Below, in pieces: positions 33,785 through 48,071 of a stretch of DNA of 64,000 bases. Each line of letters starts with the position of its first letter. The stretch's first letter is position 1. This DNA comes from Albugo candida (Eukaryota; Oomycota; Peronosporomycetes; Albuginales). The notes below the pieces were generated by a model. The model saw only the letters and a list, made by a program, of their open reading frames with translations. It searched no databases and was not told the DNA's origin. Both the position numbers and the translations under genes were made by a program. The DNA is taken from assembly GCA_040437565.1 (NCBI GenBank), contig JBDOQK010000037.1, positions 186,001 to 250,000 on the forward strand, written 5' to 3'.

Positions 33785-34582
33785 CTATTTTTTCCCCTTT
33801 TTTTTCCCCTTCTTCTTACTACTAGAAGATGAGATCACTGCTCCTGTTGTCACTGATAATGTCTTTTTGGCTGCTTCAGCTGCCTCTTTCTCCAATCGTT
33901 TTGCTCGAGATTGCAATTTTGGAATAAGGCTTCCCATTTGGACCATCAATTGTTTACCTACGTCCAGCCATAAAGGATAAGCTCACACAGCGTCAAGTGC
34001 ATCTATTGCGCTACTTACGAGACTGAATATTCGGATTCTCCCATTCATTGTTTGCATTCCGGAGCCGTACCCGCACTCTTCCAAGCACCATCCAGTCACG
34101 AGGATACCTCTTGTGGGTTTCGATCAAGTGAGGAAGGTTAAAGTACGCACAAATCTCGGATAATTCTTCAACCAGTGGATCGTCGCCTACATAATGAGTG
34201 AATGACTTGAATGGTGAATTTACAGCGACTCACATGCTTGGCTTTTTGGTATACGACGTCCCATCGCTAGTGTTTTCGCCGCGTTAATATAATTTGGGAA
34301 TATCGTGATAAAAGAGCGATCGATCGGTGTGTCTTTGGAGATACCATGATATACAATCACACCACCAGGTATACCACTGAATCCTGGAGGTAGCATTCCA
34401 TTTGATTGACCAGAACGCATCATTTCCATCATTTCTTGAAATCCCTCCATACCCATAGACATTGCTTGACTGCTACCATTAGTGGGTTCATCTTTTCTAT
34501 CGTAATTTTGCTCCAGTGAAAGTGCATTGGAGTCGTATCGCTCACCAGCAATGTTGGGTCGAGATCTCCCTTTACGCACCAT
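33785..34582 (-). CDS. SRP19: Signal recognition particle 19 kDa subunit
   Basis: 229 aa in three exons (introns 47 and 61 nt). SRP19 binds the SRP RNA tetraloops and lets SRP54 assemble. Core, from about residue 95: SFITIFPNYINAAKTLAMGRRIPKSQAC, EICAYFNLP, THKRYPRDWMVLGRVRVRLRN, and SRKQLMVQMGSLIPKL, all family signatures. A Met-, Gly-rich N-terminal extension of ~90 residues precedes it. The C-terminus is a lysine tail (KKKGKKKGKK), usual in eukaryotic SRP19. The frame is open upstream to 34660, but the Met at 34582 (MVRKGRSRP) gives a more usual start. It is divergent from the Fused kinase gene (179 bp apart). Confidence 0.93.
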
Positions 34583-34760
34583 GACGTATACTAAATTGTA
34601 CCGGTAGCATAAGTATCGGATACTCTCATAAGTACACACAATCACTCCTGCTATACACATTCACATACTCTATCCGTACCGGTTGCGAATGTAGCCAATC
34701 AGTGATCAGCTTCAATGCGTGCGTTGAAGTTGCACTAAGGCAACAGACGGAACGGTTCCC

Positions 34761-37700
34761 ATGGAAAACTATCATATTTTGGAGCGAATTGGCGAGGGTT
34801 CATTCGGAAAGGTATACCGTGGTCGACGAAAGTACTCAGGGCAGATTGTTGCTCTTAAATTTGTGTCGAAACGAGGCCGAAGTAGCAAGGAATTACACAA
34901 TCTTCGCGAAGAGGTTTGATCGAGCATTCATTCGTGTTACTTTGATGTAGATTATTACTCGTAGATTAATATTCTTACCCGGCTGAATCATGTAAATATC
35001 ATCACAATGCTGGATTTCTTCGAGACAGAAAATGAGTTTTGCATGGTGACAGAGTACGGGCATGGAGAGCTTTTCCAAGTGCTGGAAGACGATCGATTTT
35101 TACCGGAACCCGTGATCCGAAAAATTGCAATACAATTGCTACAAGCGCTCAAAGTGCTGCACACTCACAAAATCATTCATCGTGATATGAAGCCGCAGAA
35201 CATCCTCATTGGTGCCCATGATCAAATCAAGCTTTGTGACTTTGGGTTCGCTCGAGCATTACAGCATGACCATTCCGTTTTACATTCGATCAAAGGAACG
35301 CCTTTATACATGGCTCCTGAATTGGTGCAGGAGAAACCCTATAATTATACTGTGGATTTGTGGTCGTTGGGCGTTATTTTGTTCGAATTGGCAACTGGAA
35401 AACCTCCTTTTTATACCGACAGAATTGTACCGCTGATTCAGATGATCATACGTGAGCCCGTGCGGTACCCAAAGAGCATGTCCAAGGACTTGATGAGTTT
35501 TTTGAAAGGATTACTCAACAAAGAGCCACGAAAAAGACTGACTTGGCCGCATATACAAGAGCATCCTTTTGTCAGGGAAAACGCTCAGGAGATGGTGACT
35601 CGAGAAATGGAGCAGGAGACGACGAGAGTGCTACCACGCTTTTTTGCCGATGAGACGCTGCATGGATCTCCCGCAAAAACTGCTAGAAATATGAGCGTTG
35701 AACGTCTCAAGAATCACTACAAACGGAGTGCATCTACGGAAAAGAGTACGCATACATTGGAATCTGATCCACAGGAACAATCTTATACTTTATGTGCGGA
35801 TCAAAGATACAGAGGGAGTCAAAAAGTCAAGTCGACATCAAGTGGCAAGAATGTAATTGATCAACAGGAAGAGAGCAATACTGATGGGACCAAAAGTACA
35901 GATACTGACGTTGCGTGTCGTATGGAAGTTCTCTGGGAAGAATGTAAAGAAAAGTTGAAAGCTGGCAGCAACTTTTCAGATGGTGAATCAACAAAAGATA
36001 CCTTCACCAGCAATCGGATCGCAAGTCTCATTCACTTATGTACTTCTGTAACCGAAACAAGCTTGACTAGAGAATCTCCACGGGCCCAACAGATTATGCA
36101 GGAATTCACACATCAGTTATACCAGCTCTTTATTAGTTACCATCAAAGCTTCCAGGCAAACCGCAATCTCGTATTGCTTTCGATGAAAGATTTGAAGTGC
36201 CTGCACTACTCTCTTATCGATTGGACTCTTATCATGACGAGGCAAGTACGTGTTAATCGACAAGAATCATCCGAAAGAACCGTTTTGTGGCACAGACTTT
36301 TGCGGTGTTGCATCGTGATTAGCAATCTGCTGCAATCCTACTTTAAAAAACAAGAGAACGATCAACAAACATGCATTATGTACCGTGAATTCTGTCAGAA
36401 GAATATAGCCCTTGTGAAAAATGTTCTACGCGTGGATCCTTCTGACGCTATTGCTATACATGGAAAAATGTTCAAGTGGCTCGGTGCATTGATTGATCAA
36501 TCGCGGAATGTCGTTATATTGCTAAAAGAGGCTTACGAATCTGGAATTATCGAATTGCTCTGCACGTTGCTTCCGCGTCTGAAAGAGCTACTTCAAAATG
36601 GAGCCAACATCAAGTATGAGAACAACATACACTTCCTACTTCTTCTTCTCTCGGAATTCATTTGTCCAAACGGCCAGGATTGCCTTTCTTCATTACCAAT
36701 TCCCGTCATGCATGCGTCAACAAGCACAGCCACCGATATGAGAAGGCTTTTAATTGCAACTTCAGGAAAGATTGTTGAAGAAGAAGCAGTAAACCCTCAT
36801 GACTTTCAAGACGTCTGTGCTCGAATACGCTCCTGTGTTAGTCAAGCAATTGACGCAGGAGGATTGACAGTAATGACCAGCATGCTGAACAACACTTGGA
36901 AGAAACGCGATAGCAAACCGAGGCGAAACTCTACACCCGAAAGTTGGCAGGGTTCAGATCCCGAAAGACAAGCCGAAAACGAAAATTCCGTTACATGCTG
37001 CATTCTCAAGATATTACTATATGCAATGGACAGCTCAGACGGAAGGAATGCAGCCGTCCACTTACCCGAAAAGTCGCGTTTAGACACAGCACAAGATATT
37101 TGGAAATACAATGCATCGAATGTATCACTATTACTGCTTGAAGCGATCGAAAAGGATGCATTACGGCCAAGGGAACTACTTATGACAATTACGTTACTTT
37201 CTGTACTGATTCGAAACAAACATATAAAAGGAATGGAAGCTTACACTTGTGTGGCTACGATGTATCGAGAATTGATCAGAGCGAGACAGAATACGCTTCT
37301 GAGCTATTTATGTGCGTTCTTTGTCTCGATCGATGAATACAGTCTTCGCGAAATGGAATCCATAGGAGATGTCAACGTTGACGATCACGAGCAACTTACT
37401 CAATTTCTTCATCGTGGCATGATCAACAAGCAGTGCATGAGTAGCATATTATATCTCATTTTTCAAAAAGCAGAGTGCTACCCAATTCAAGACGACCACG
37501 GCATGTTGGCGAGTTTTCGTATTCGGGCTCGGGGCTTCCTGGACGCAGGAATCATGATCCTGATGAGATGTGCCACAAAGATCATTCCTGACCATCAAAA
37601 ATGGACTTTTGAGAGCGATTGTGGAAAAAAAGCATTGAAAAGTATCGAACTGCAAAAACGCCATTCTTTTGTATCACAATTTATCACTAGAAAAGGAATT

Positions 37701-40700
37701 TGGAGAAGCTTCAAACATCTATTGGACACTGAGGGATCCAGCGAACTTTCTCCGCACGGGTTGATTTGTCTGTTGCAATTCCTACGGACTCTTCGACAAG
37801 CGCTGCTGGAAACACAGCACTCCGACTTGACGGCTTTGAATGCAGCTGAAGAGAATTTCCATGAAAGCATGCTACCGCCAATCATCAAAATCCTGCGTAT
37901 CGATCGTATTCATTGGTTACTACATCACTCGGAATGCATTGGAGGCGGAATTGACGCAGTGAGAACGCTGATTCACGCCATTATCGAAGTTTTGGGTATN
38001 NNNNNNNNNNNNNNNNNNNNNNNNNNNNNNNNNNNNNNNNNNNNNNNNNNNNNNNNNNNNNNNNNNNNNNNNNNNNNNNNNNNNNNNNNNNNNNNNNNNT
38101 TATACCAGCTCTTTATTAGTTACCATCAAAGCTTCCAGGCAAACCGCAATCTCGTATTGCTTTCGATGAAAGATTTGAAGTGCCTGCACTACTCTCTTAT
38201 CGATTGGACTCTTATCATGACGAGGCAAGTACGTGTTAATCGACAAGAATCATCCGAAAGAACCGTTTTGTGGCACAGACTTTTGCGGTGTTGCATCGTG
38301 ATTAGCAATCTGCTGCAATCCTACTTTAAAAAACAAGAGAACGATCAACAAACATGCATTATGTACCGTGAATTCTGTCAGAAGAATATAGCCCTTGTGA
38401 AAAATGTTCTACGCGTGGATCCTTCTGACGCTATTGCTATACATGGAAAAATGTTCAAGTGGCTCGGTGCATTGATTGATCAATCGCGGAATGTCGTTAT
38501 ATTGCTAAAAGAGGCTTACGAATCTGGAATTATCGAATTGCTCTGCACGTTGCTTCCGCGTCTGAAAGAGCTACTTCAAAATGGAGCCAACATCAAGTAT
38601 GAGAACAACATACACTTCCTACTTCTTCTTCTCTCGGAATTCATTTGTCCAAACGGCCAGGATTGCCTTTCTTCATTACCAATTCCCGTCATGCATGCGT
38701 CAACAAGCACAGCCACCGATATGAGAAGGCTTTTAATTGCAACTTCAGGAAAGATTGTTGAAGAAGAAGCAGTAAACCCTCATGACTTTCAAGACGTCTG
38801 TGCTCGAATACGCTCCTGTGTTAGTCAAGCAATTGACGCAGGAGGATTGACAGTAATGACCAGCATGCTGAACAACACTTGGAAGAAACGCGATAGCAAA
38901 CCGAGGCGAAACTCTACACCCGAAAGTTGGCAGGGTTCAGATCCCGAAAGACAAGCCGAAAACGAAAATTCCGTTACATGCTGCATTCTCAAGATATTAC
39001 TATATGCAATGGACAGCTCAGACGGAAGGAATGCAGCCGTCCACTTACCCGAAAAGTCGCGTTTAGACACAGCACAAGATATTTGGAAATACAATGCATC
39101 GAATGTATCACTATTACTGCTTGAAGCGATCGAAAAGGATGCATTACGGCCAAGGGAACTACTTATGACAATTACGTTACTTTCTGTACTGATTCGAAAC
39201 AAACATATAAAAGGAATGGAAGCTTACACTTGTGTGGCTACGATGTATCGAGAATTGATCAGAGCGAGACAGAATACGCTTCTGAGCTATTTATGTGCGT
39301 TCTTTGTCTCGATCGATGAATACAGTCTTCGCGAAATGGAATCCATAGGAGATGTCAACGTTGACGATCACGAGCAACTTACTCAATTTCTTCATCGTGG
39401 CATGATCAACAAGCAGTGCATGAGTAGCATATTATATCTCATTTTTCAAAAAGCAGAGTGCTACCCAATTCAAGACGACCACGGCATGTTGGCGAGTTTT
39501 CGTATTCGGGCTCGGGGCTTCCTGGACGCAGGAATCATGATCCTGATGAGATGTGCCACAAAGATCATTCCTGACCATCAAAAATGGACTTTTGAGAGCG
39601 ATTGTGGAAAAAAAGCATTGAAAAGTATCGAACTGCAAAAACGCCATTCTTTTGTATCACAATTTATCACTAGAAAAGGAATTTGGAGAAGCTTCAAACA
39701 TCTATTGGACACTGAGGGATCCAGCGAACTTTCTCCGCACGGGTTGATTTGTCTGTTGCAATTCCTACGGACTCTTCGACAAGCGCTGCTGGAAACACAG
39801 CACTCCGACTTGACGGCTTTGAATGCAGCTGAAGAGAATTTCCATGAAAGCATGCTACCGCCAATCATCAAAATCCTGCGTATCGATCGTATTCATTGGT
39901 TACTACATCACTCGGAATGCATTGGAGGCGGAATTGACGCAGTGAGAACGCTGATTCACGCCATTATCGAAGTTTTGGGTATACCTTTCATGATTTCCAA
40001 CACAGCCGAGTCATCAAACAATCTTTCAACGAATTCAAGTGGTCATTTACCAACTTCAACAAGTATCATCCGCACACAAGAAGTCCTTCACGAATGTGAC
40101 GCTGTGGGTGCACTCGTAAAAGCGGTACAATTGTACGTATCAACTGCACATCCCAAAGAAGACACATTTGCTGCTCTCATAACACCCATGAGCTTCTTTT
40201 CCCGTTTAATCACAAGCTCTCATCACTTTGCAGCACAATTCACTGGATCAAATGGACTACTCCTGATGAAAAGTGTGTCATTTGGGTCGAACCGACGCAA
40301 GAAAACCTCCAGAGACTATGCTCCTCTCGAGACTTTCACATCTGCTTCTCCTCCAACAAACCTCATTGTCAGCGCTTTGTCGATTATCAATCATTTGGCG
40401 CGAACATCAGCCGAGTATTATCCTCATTTGATGGAATTCGGGGTCATCGAGAGCCTTCATCACTTATTGAAGCACTCCAGCGAAGCAATTATCCGCGCAA
40501 AAGCGCTCAACACAGTCGGGAATTTGTGTCGGCACTCCAACTTGTTTTATCCGATGCTGATCTCAACGCGCAGTCCAGCTCTCTCGAATAACGATGATCA
40601 TTCTCTTGCAGATTTTATGGTGCGGGCTCTGGATGATAATGACAAAAGTGTTCGTCGATTCGCGTGCTTTGCAATCGGAAATGCTTCCTTTCATGATGCA

Positions 40701-41108
40701 TCTCTCTATCAATATCTCCGCCTTGCTATCCCTGGACTCTTGACAAATGCCGATCAAGCAGACGCAAAGACCCGTTCGAATGCCGGTGGTGCGCTTGGCA
40801 ATTTAGTTCGAAATAGCGAGATTCTCTGCATGGAATTATGCAACGCCAAAATTCCTCAGCACTTGTGGAGAATGGCTCAGCAAGAAAAAGACACAAACAC
40901 GCGTCAAACGTTATTGTTTTCAGTCGGCAATTTCTGTGTCTTTCCAGTTTGTGTAAACAGTATCGTGGAGGCCCACCCAGATTTTGTCGAAGAGCTAATG
41001 GAGCTTCATGCAAGCTCTCAATTGCAAGATGATCGAACATCCCAAAGCAACATCAATCGGATTCTTGGCAAGTTGGAAGCTCTCTACCAGCAACAAGTAT
41101 CCGACTGA
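34761..41108 (+). CDS. Fused-type Ser/Thr kinase with ARM/HEAT repeats
   Basis: 1437 aa after removing a 51-nt intron (34912-34962) and the gap plus duplicate (1983 bp, a multiple of three). N-terminal kinase, residues 1-255: [11 protein letters not shown] loop, VALK lysine, HRDMKPQN catalytic loop, DFGFAR and [10 protein letters not shown]. The sequence is closest to the Fused/STK36/TIO family; these kinases act in Hedgehog signalling and motile-cilium central pair in animals and in cytokinesis in plants. A low-complexity linker follows, then a long helical region; the last 250 residues are clear armadillo-like repeats ([44 protein letters not shown]). Length fits the family (~1300 aa). Substrates are unknown. 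Confidence 0.9.
36117..37999. repeat. Gap-flanking exact duplicate, left copy (1883 bp)
   Basis: Identical to 38100-39982; inside the Fused kinase gene. Unmerged contig overlap. Confidence 0.95.
38000..38099. other. Assembly gap, 100 N, between exact 1883-bp repeats
   Basis: Exactly 100 N. Gap plus duplicate equals 1983 bp, which happens to preserve the frame and makes the protein look ~661 residues too long. Confidence 0.99.
38100..39982. repeat. Gap-flanking exact duplicate, right copy (1883 bp)
   Basis: Second copy of 36117-37999; this copy continues into the true C-terminal part of the kinase gene. Confidence 0.95.
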
Positions 41109-41187
41109 TACAATAGCTGAGTCTATGATTATTCGAAGTACAGTGCGACGTGGCGTACATAGAGTTGGGTACAGTAATCATCGCTAG

Positions 41188-43368
<2,181 letters not shown>

Positions 43369-43419
43369 ATATAAAAAGCGCACTTTTGCAAGTACGGAGA
43401 TAATTTAATTTATGTTCGT

Positions 43420-44519
43420 ATGGAGCTCATCGAAATGGACCTCTCGCGTCTACGAATCAAAGAGCTTAATGTCATTTGTAAGCGCTACGGTACATGCTAA
43501 CTGATACTTAGGATCCATTCGAACAGTATCAACCAATTTCACGTGGACAGGCGTGCGAATTGGCGGAAAGAAAGCGGAGATAATCAATCGAATTCAGTCC
43601 CATCCTCACTATCGCGCGCAGAAATCCAATTCATCGTGTGAATCCACCAAAGAAATGAAGTCTCCTTTCCTCTCAAAACGGGCGCCAAATGGAGTGAGTG
43701 TTCTCTATAATCAATTTTTGACCAAAGGCTCATTTTCTCTGAAGCATTTGGACGCGACGCGATGCGTAAAGAAAGCGCATAGAAACCAACAACTTGAGGC
43801 TGCTATTGACGCGTTATTTGATCAATTTCGAGGTAATAGCTTTTCTAATTCACTGTGTATCGATCTGACGACGTGGTTTAGACCCGGAAGAAGAGGATGT
43901 GATCTCTGAAGAAGGCATTCTCGCGTTATGTGAAGCTCTGCGAGTGGACCCACAAGATCCTGTTATACTAGTATTGAGCTACTTTATGAAGGCGGCAAAC
44001 ATGTGTCTTTACACTCGACAAGAGTTCCACACTGGCTTGAGGGCGCTGCAGTGTCACACACTAGAGACGCTGCAGCAACAAATTCCTCATTTGCGAGAGA
44101 AATTGAAGGATGGAAAAGAATTTCCGCTCATTTATTCGGTACGAAGCATACGAACACCCTCTTGCAGGTTGCTGATAAGGCTGTAGTATTCATTCGTGTA
44201 TGCCAAAGATGAAACACAGAAATGTTTGGCGAAAGAGTTGGCAGTTGAACTCTGGAAGATTTTATTGCCTGGTCACTTTGGCTTCACGCAATTTTGGATC
44301 GCTTTCGTGCAAACAAACTTGAAAAATTCGATCTCCAAGGATTTGTGGATGCAAGTCTTAGAATTTGGATCTCATATTCGGCCAGATATGAGCAATTATG
44401 ACGAAAACGAAGCTTGGCCAGTGCTTCTAGATGAATTTGTTTGCCACATGAAAGCATTGATTCGAGAAAAAGGCTTGAGTAGAGTCATTGAGGAAGAACA
44501 AGAAAAGAGTCAGCTGTGA
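43420..44519 (+). CDS. DCN1-like cullin neddylation factor with N-terminal SAP domain
   Basis: 313 aa in four exons; introns 43490-43550, 43833-43881 and 44139-44186. DCN1 proteins act as scaffold E3s that speed NEDD8 transfer to cullins. The PONY (DCUN1) domain fills residues ~115-300: DPEEEDVISEEGILALCEALRVDP, CLYTRQEFHTGLRALQ, the LAKELAVELWKILLPG.FGFTQFWIAF helix pair, SISKDLWMQVLEFGSHI, and the highly conserved NYDENEAWPVLLDEFV. Exon 1 spliced to exon 2 gives a SAP-like helix-extended loop-helix (LSRLRIKELNVICKRYGVRIGGKKAEIINRIQSH), a DNA/RNA-binding module, where other DCN1 proteins carry a UBA domain or a short acetylated tail. The C-terminus is acidic. Confidence 0.88.
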
Positions 44520-44709
44520 GAAGTCATCATTTCTTGATGGGTTTGTCCAATAGTTTAGAATCGCAAATTCCTACTAGTATTTATTCCAAGAAAATGATCA
44601 AACTTCAAGTTGATTACTTTACTTTACGCTATGCGTCGGCTTCTACCCCGTGCATCGCTGCGCAATTCAGAGAAATCACAAAATTGCAATTTCCGATTGT
44701 GTGAAAAGT

Positions 44710-45670
44710 CTACATTGTGCCCCCGGATGCTTTAACTCGTTCCGCCTGTAATAAGACAAGTAGATCAATGAGCTCGAAAGGAAACAATTGGCTTGGAGCT
44801 TACATCTAGGTACACTGTCCCATAAGGAAGAAATTCCGCACTGTGCGTTAGTGCAATGGCTTGGTATTCTTTTGCTTGGCGGATAATGTCTTGCACCTCA
44901 TCATCTGTGATGTCACGCACGTACTTGGCAGGATTGCCGACCCAAAGTTGTCCGGAAGGAATACGGGCCCCAGGTGGAATAACACTTCCTGCCCCAATAA
45001 TTGTGTTGGATTCAATGAGGGCCCCGTCCAGGATGATGGATCCCATTCCAATCAAGGAGGTGTTTTCAATGGTGCAAGAGTATAAGACACATCCATGACC
45101 TGCAATTTTGATGGGTTGTGAAGAAAATTGGAGGCTTTATGGCATTGCACGCATGACGTACCAATTGTCACATTGTTTCCGATGGATGTCCCAGCTGGTA
45201 CGCCGGGACTATTTTCTTTTGAAGTGTGAATTACTGTACGATCCTGGACATTGGTACGGTTGCCAATAGTGACAGCATTAAGATCCCCTGCAATATACTA
45301 TTGAGGATTCTGTACGATGAAGATATACACACAGGTTCGTATACCTCGTATAACTACATTGTACCAGACTGAAGCATCATTACAGATTTCAACGTCACCG
45401 ATAACGGTAGCGTTTGGGGCGACCCATACATCGTGTGCGATGGCGGGTTGTTTGTCGTATAAATTGATAATTTGTCGATGACGAGAGACTGCGCAGTAAA
45501 AATGCAAATCAGATCGATTGTGCAAAAAATGCAAGTATCAGTGTGGTGTAGACTTATTTACACTGCTCTTTATACGAATTGTTTCCCAGCACTTTCAGAC
45601 CCACTCGATCTAATGCTTGTCCTGTTTCTCGGAAAGCTCGTCCAACTTTGAATGAGATACCTCGAAGCAT
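44710..45670 (-). CDS. Gamma-carbonic anhydrase-like protein (left-handed beta helix)
   Basis: 236 aa in five exons (introns 58, 62, 57 and 73 nt). Family members form a matrix-exposed domain of mitochondrial complex I in plants and protists. The N-terminus (MLRGISFKVGRAFRETGQALDRVG) is amphipathic and basic, typical of the mitochondrial forms. The hexapeptide-repeat helix follows: VWVAPNATVIGDVEICNDASVWYNVVIRGD, AVTIGNRTNVQDRTVIH, VTIGHGCVLYSCTIEN, SLIGMGSIILDGALIESNTIIGAGSVIPPG, and a C-terminal helix. The R-G-D and Q-D-x-x-x-I-H residues are present, but the second His of the usual GHxAxLHG motif is Tyr (GHGCVLYS), so it may be inactive. Convergent with the DCN1-like gene, 190 bp apart. 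Confidence 0.9.
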
Positions 45671-45835
45671 CTCAAATACCACAAAGTCGAATCACGAATT
45701 GGCACGGTCAGAAACATTTCGGCTCGGTTCACGAAAAAGGCTGTAACCGTCCTTAGAAGCGGCGCGAAAGGCTTCGCATCTGAATTTTTTAATACCACAC
45801 ATAGTAAACTACCCTAGAATCGTTTCCTCTATTTC

Positions 45836-46498
45836 CTACAGAATAATGCAAGCAGACTCGCGACTTACTTCCAATAGACCTGAATCTCGTTCGATCTCTT
45901 TGATCAGATATGTAAAGACTTCGGCTGCAATACAATGAGTTAGAATTTTGCTATATAAGCACAGAGATCGATCATACTGATATTATCGTTGTCTTTCGCG
46001 GACGATTCCACAAACGGACATTCCCATTGTCGTGCAAGTAGTTGTCCTTCTTCCTTACCGACTTGACGCAGATTCTCCAAGTCACACATGCTCCCAACTA
46101 ACACACGAGGCGGATCACATCCAAGCATTGCGACTAGCTTCATATTAATTCGTTTGATTGTGTCGAAGGAAATCCTCGAGCCGATTGAATAAACTAAAAT
46201 GTATCCATGAACGCCGACGGAAGCGGCTTGTGAAAAGTTGGAGTATTCGTCCTATAAGTAGTGAGTATGTAGACATATGAGTGGAGTAGAGAGCACTTGA
46301 TTGTACCATTCCAGCTGTATCGACAATATCCGTAACAAAATGAGCGTTTTGGAAGTGTATGGTTGTGTGAAACATATTCTCAATCGTGGGATGGTACGCA
46401 TCCAGAGAGCGGTTTTCGACGAAACAAGTCGTTAGTGAGGTTTTGCCGACTCCGGGATATCCAAGTACTGTCAGCTTGCGTTGAACTTCAACCGACAT
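45836..46498 (-). CDS. Rheb-like small GTPase with altered G4 motif
   Basis: 184 aa in three exons (introns 46252-46306 and 45925-45977), the same length as human Rheb, the GTPase that activates TORC1. Motifs: GYPGVGKTS phosphate loop (residues ~12-20), effector loop with PTIEN, DTAGM (Gln of DTAGQ replaced by Met), VGSMCDL where NKxD is expected, and ESSAK. It ends ...RESACIIL, a CAAX box predicting C-terminal prenylation (geranylgeranyl type, from the final Leu), so membrane attachment is kept. This terminal exon is read straight through a possible donor site at 45855-45860; splicing there would lose the CAAX box. Loss of Asn-Lys in G4 should weaken guanine specificity or affinity. Confidence 0.85.
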
Positions 46499-46644
46499 TT
46501 TTTGACCCCCTAACTCGCGGTATGATAAAGAGTTCAGTATACATAATCTTGTGGGCGTATAGCTATACTTTCGAATGGTACAAAACATCTTATAACAGTA
46601 CACAATTATGTCACCTGGTTCACGTATACTACGCAGGACACAAT

Positions 46645-48071
46645 TCATATAAATTCGCATGTCACATCGGTACCCTTATCCAGTTTCGTGACAGCGTCTC
46701 TCGATATCATTTCATCCAATAAGTTTGTGAAAGAACCACCGACCGCGTGATCCAATGGTTCCAACGCACAAGCGCTCTGACAGCTTTGGTACTCATTCTG
46801 ACATTTTGTACCATAAAATGGGACATTGGCCGGACCCTCCACTAACGATTCACATAATTGTAAGAATTGCAGCTGCTCGTTGTTCCAACTTTTACGCGCA
46901 CTGTCTTGCATCGAATGAGGAACCAACGTGGCTCGCTCTGGCGTGTCCCATACACTCTCCATCGGATGACGTGAGAGTGATGCATCCACTTCCACTAGCA
47001 TATTTGAATCGACTTTATAACCATCAATCGAGCTATTCTTGATCGCCATCAAGTCTTCTAATGTGTCACATATATCGTCAAAAAACGTCGGTGGATAATC
47101 TGACGGCGCTAATTCAGGAACGTCTTTCCCAAAATCGGTGAGATCTTTCGGAACGCCCATCGCATTGGGCTCCAATAGCGCCCCAAAATTTGTATCTTCC
47201 AAAATTGACCGCTGTGACAATGTGATCAAGTCGGCAAGTGGATCTTCTAGTTCGTTTTTGTCAACCCCCAATGCATCCACAGTGTCGGGGGATACCGCTC
47301 GACCGAACTTTGTGGCACTGAGCGAATTATTCGATTTTTTGGTTCGTTTGTAGCATCCTTTCTCTACCATCGATTCCGAACGCTTCCGACCTCCGTCACA
47401 TTTAAGTGAATCATCCGAACCAGTTTTTTTCAGCTTCGATTTCATCGATGAGTGCCAGTGATTTTTTACCGCGTTGTCAGTGCGTCCAGGCAATCGCTCT
47501 GTAATTTTTGCCCAACGATTTCCATATTTAGACTGCATTTCCATGATAATCTGATCTTCCTCCACGGTCCACGGACCCTTCTTAATTGCTGGATTCAACT
47601 GATTGTGCCATCTAATTTGCATTTAGTTAATACACACTATTGTACCTGACTCTTTGTATCACCAACCTTTCCCGACATTGCTTCCCGTTACGACCGGGAA
47701 GATATGAGGCAATCACCGCCCATTTCCCGGCACCGTGTGTCATGACTAGCTCCAGCATTCGCATATCCTCGCTTGGACACCATGGCTTCTTGACCGCAGA
47801 TCCATGATTCTGGAGCTGATTCCAGCGTACATTACATTCCGTAGGACCACGTCCATCAAAAAACGTTGCTATGGTCTTCCACTTCTTTCCTCCGTGCTTG
47901 TACACAGCGCCACGAAGAATTTCATCCTCTTCGGGAGTCCATGAGGTGGAAGTAGTTCCATTAAGTGCGTTCTTGCTTCTAAGACATAAGAGTTAGTAGC
48001 TGGAGTCGTCTGGATAAACTCACTTACTTTTTCACACACTTTTTCGTTACAGTAGTCAGTTGGCAATCCAT
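46645..48071 (-). CDS. Three-repeat MYB transcription factor
   Basis: 440 aa in three exons (introns 49 and 55 nt). The three MYB repeats lie in residues ~25-180: R1 SWTPEEDEILRGAV.KHGGKKWKTIATFF.GR, R2 PWCPSEDMRMLELVMTHGAGKWAVIASYLPGRNGKQCRERW, and R3 GPWTVEEDQIIMEMQSKYGNRWAKITERLPGRTDNAVKNHWHSSMK. The regularly spaced Trp residues and the R1-R2-R3 layout match animal c-Myb and plant MYB3R, which bind the AACNG core and regulate cell-cycle genes. A basic patch (KSKLKK, KRTKK) follows. The remainder is acidic and unconserved, a likely activation region. Start at 48071 is the first Met of the spliced frame. In the same strand and 147 bp upstream of the Rheb-like gene. Confidence 0.92.

Noticed and set aside
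36117-39982. Internal 661-residue duplication in the Fused kinase
   Set aside because: Same gap artefact; frame preservation is accidental (1983 bp).
45809-45835. Rheb-like stop at 45809 after an extra intron
   Set aside because: Reading straight through gives a CAAX box and the exact family length of 184 residues, which is more convincing than a 33-nt intron.
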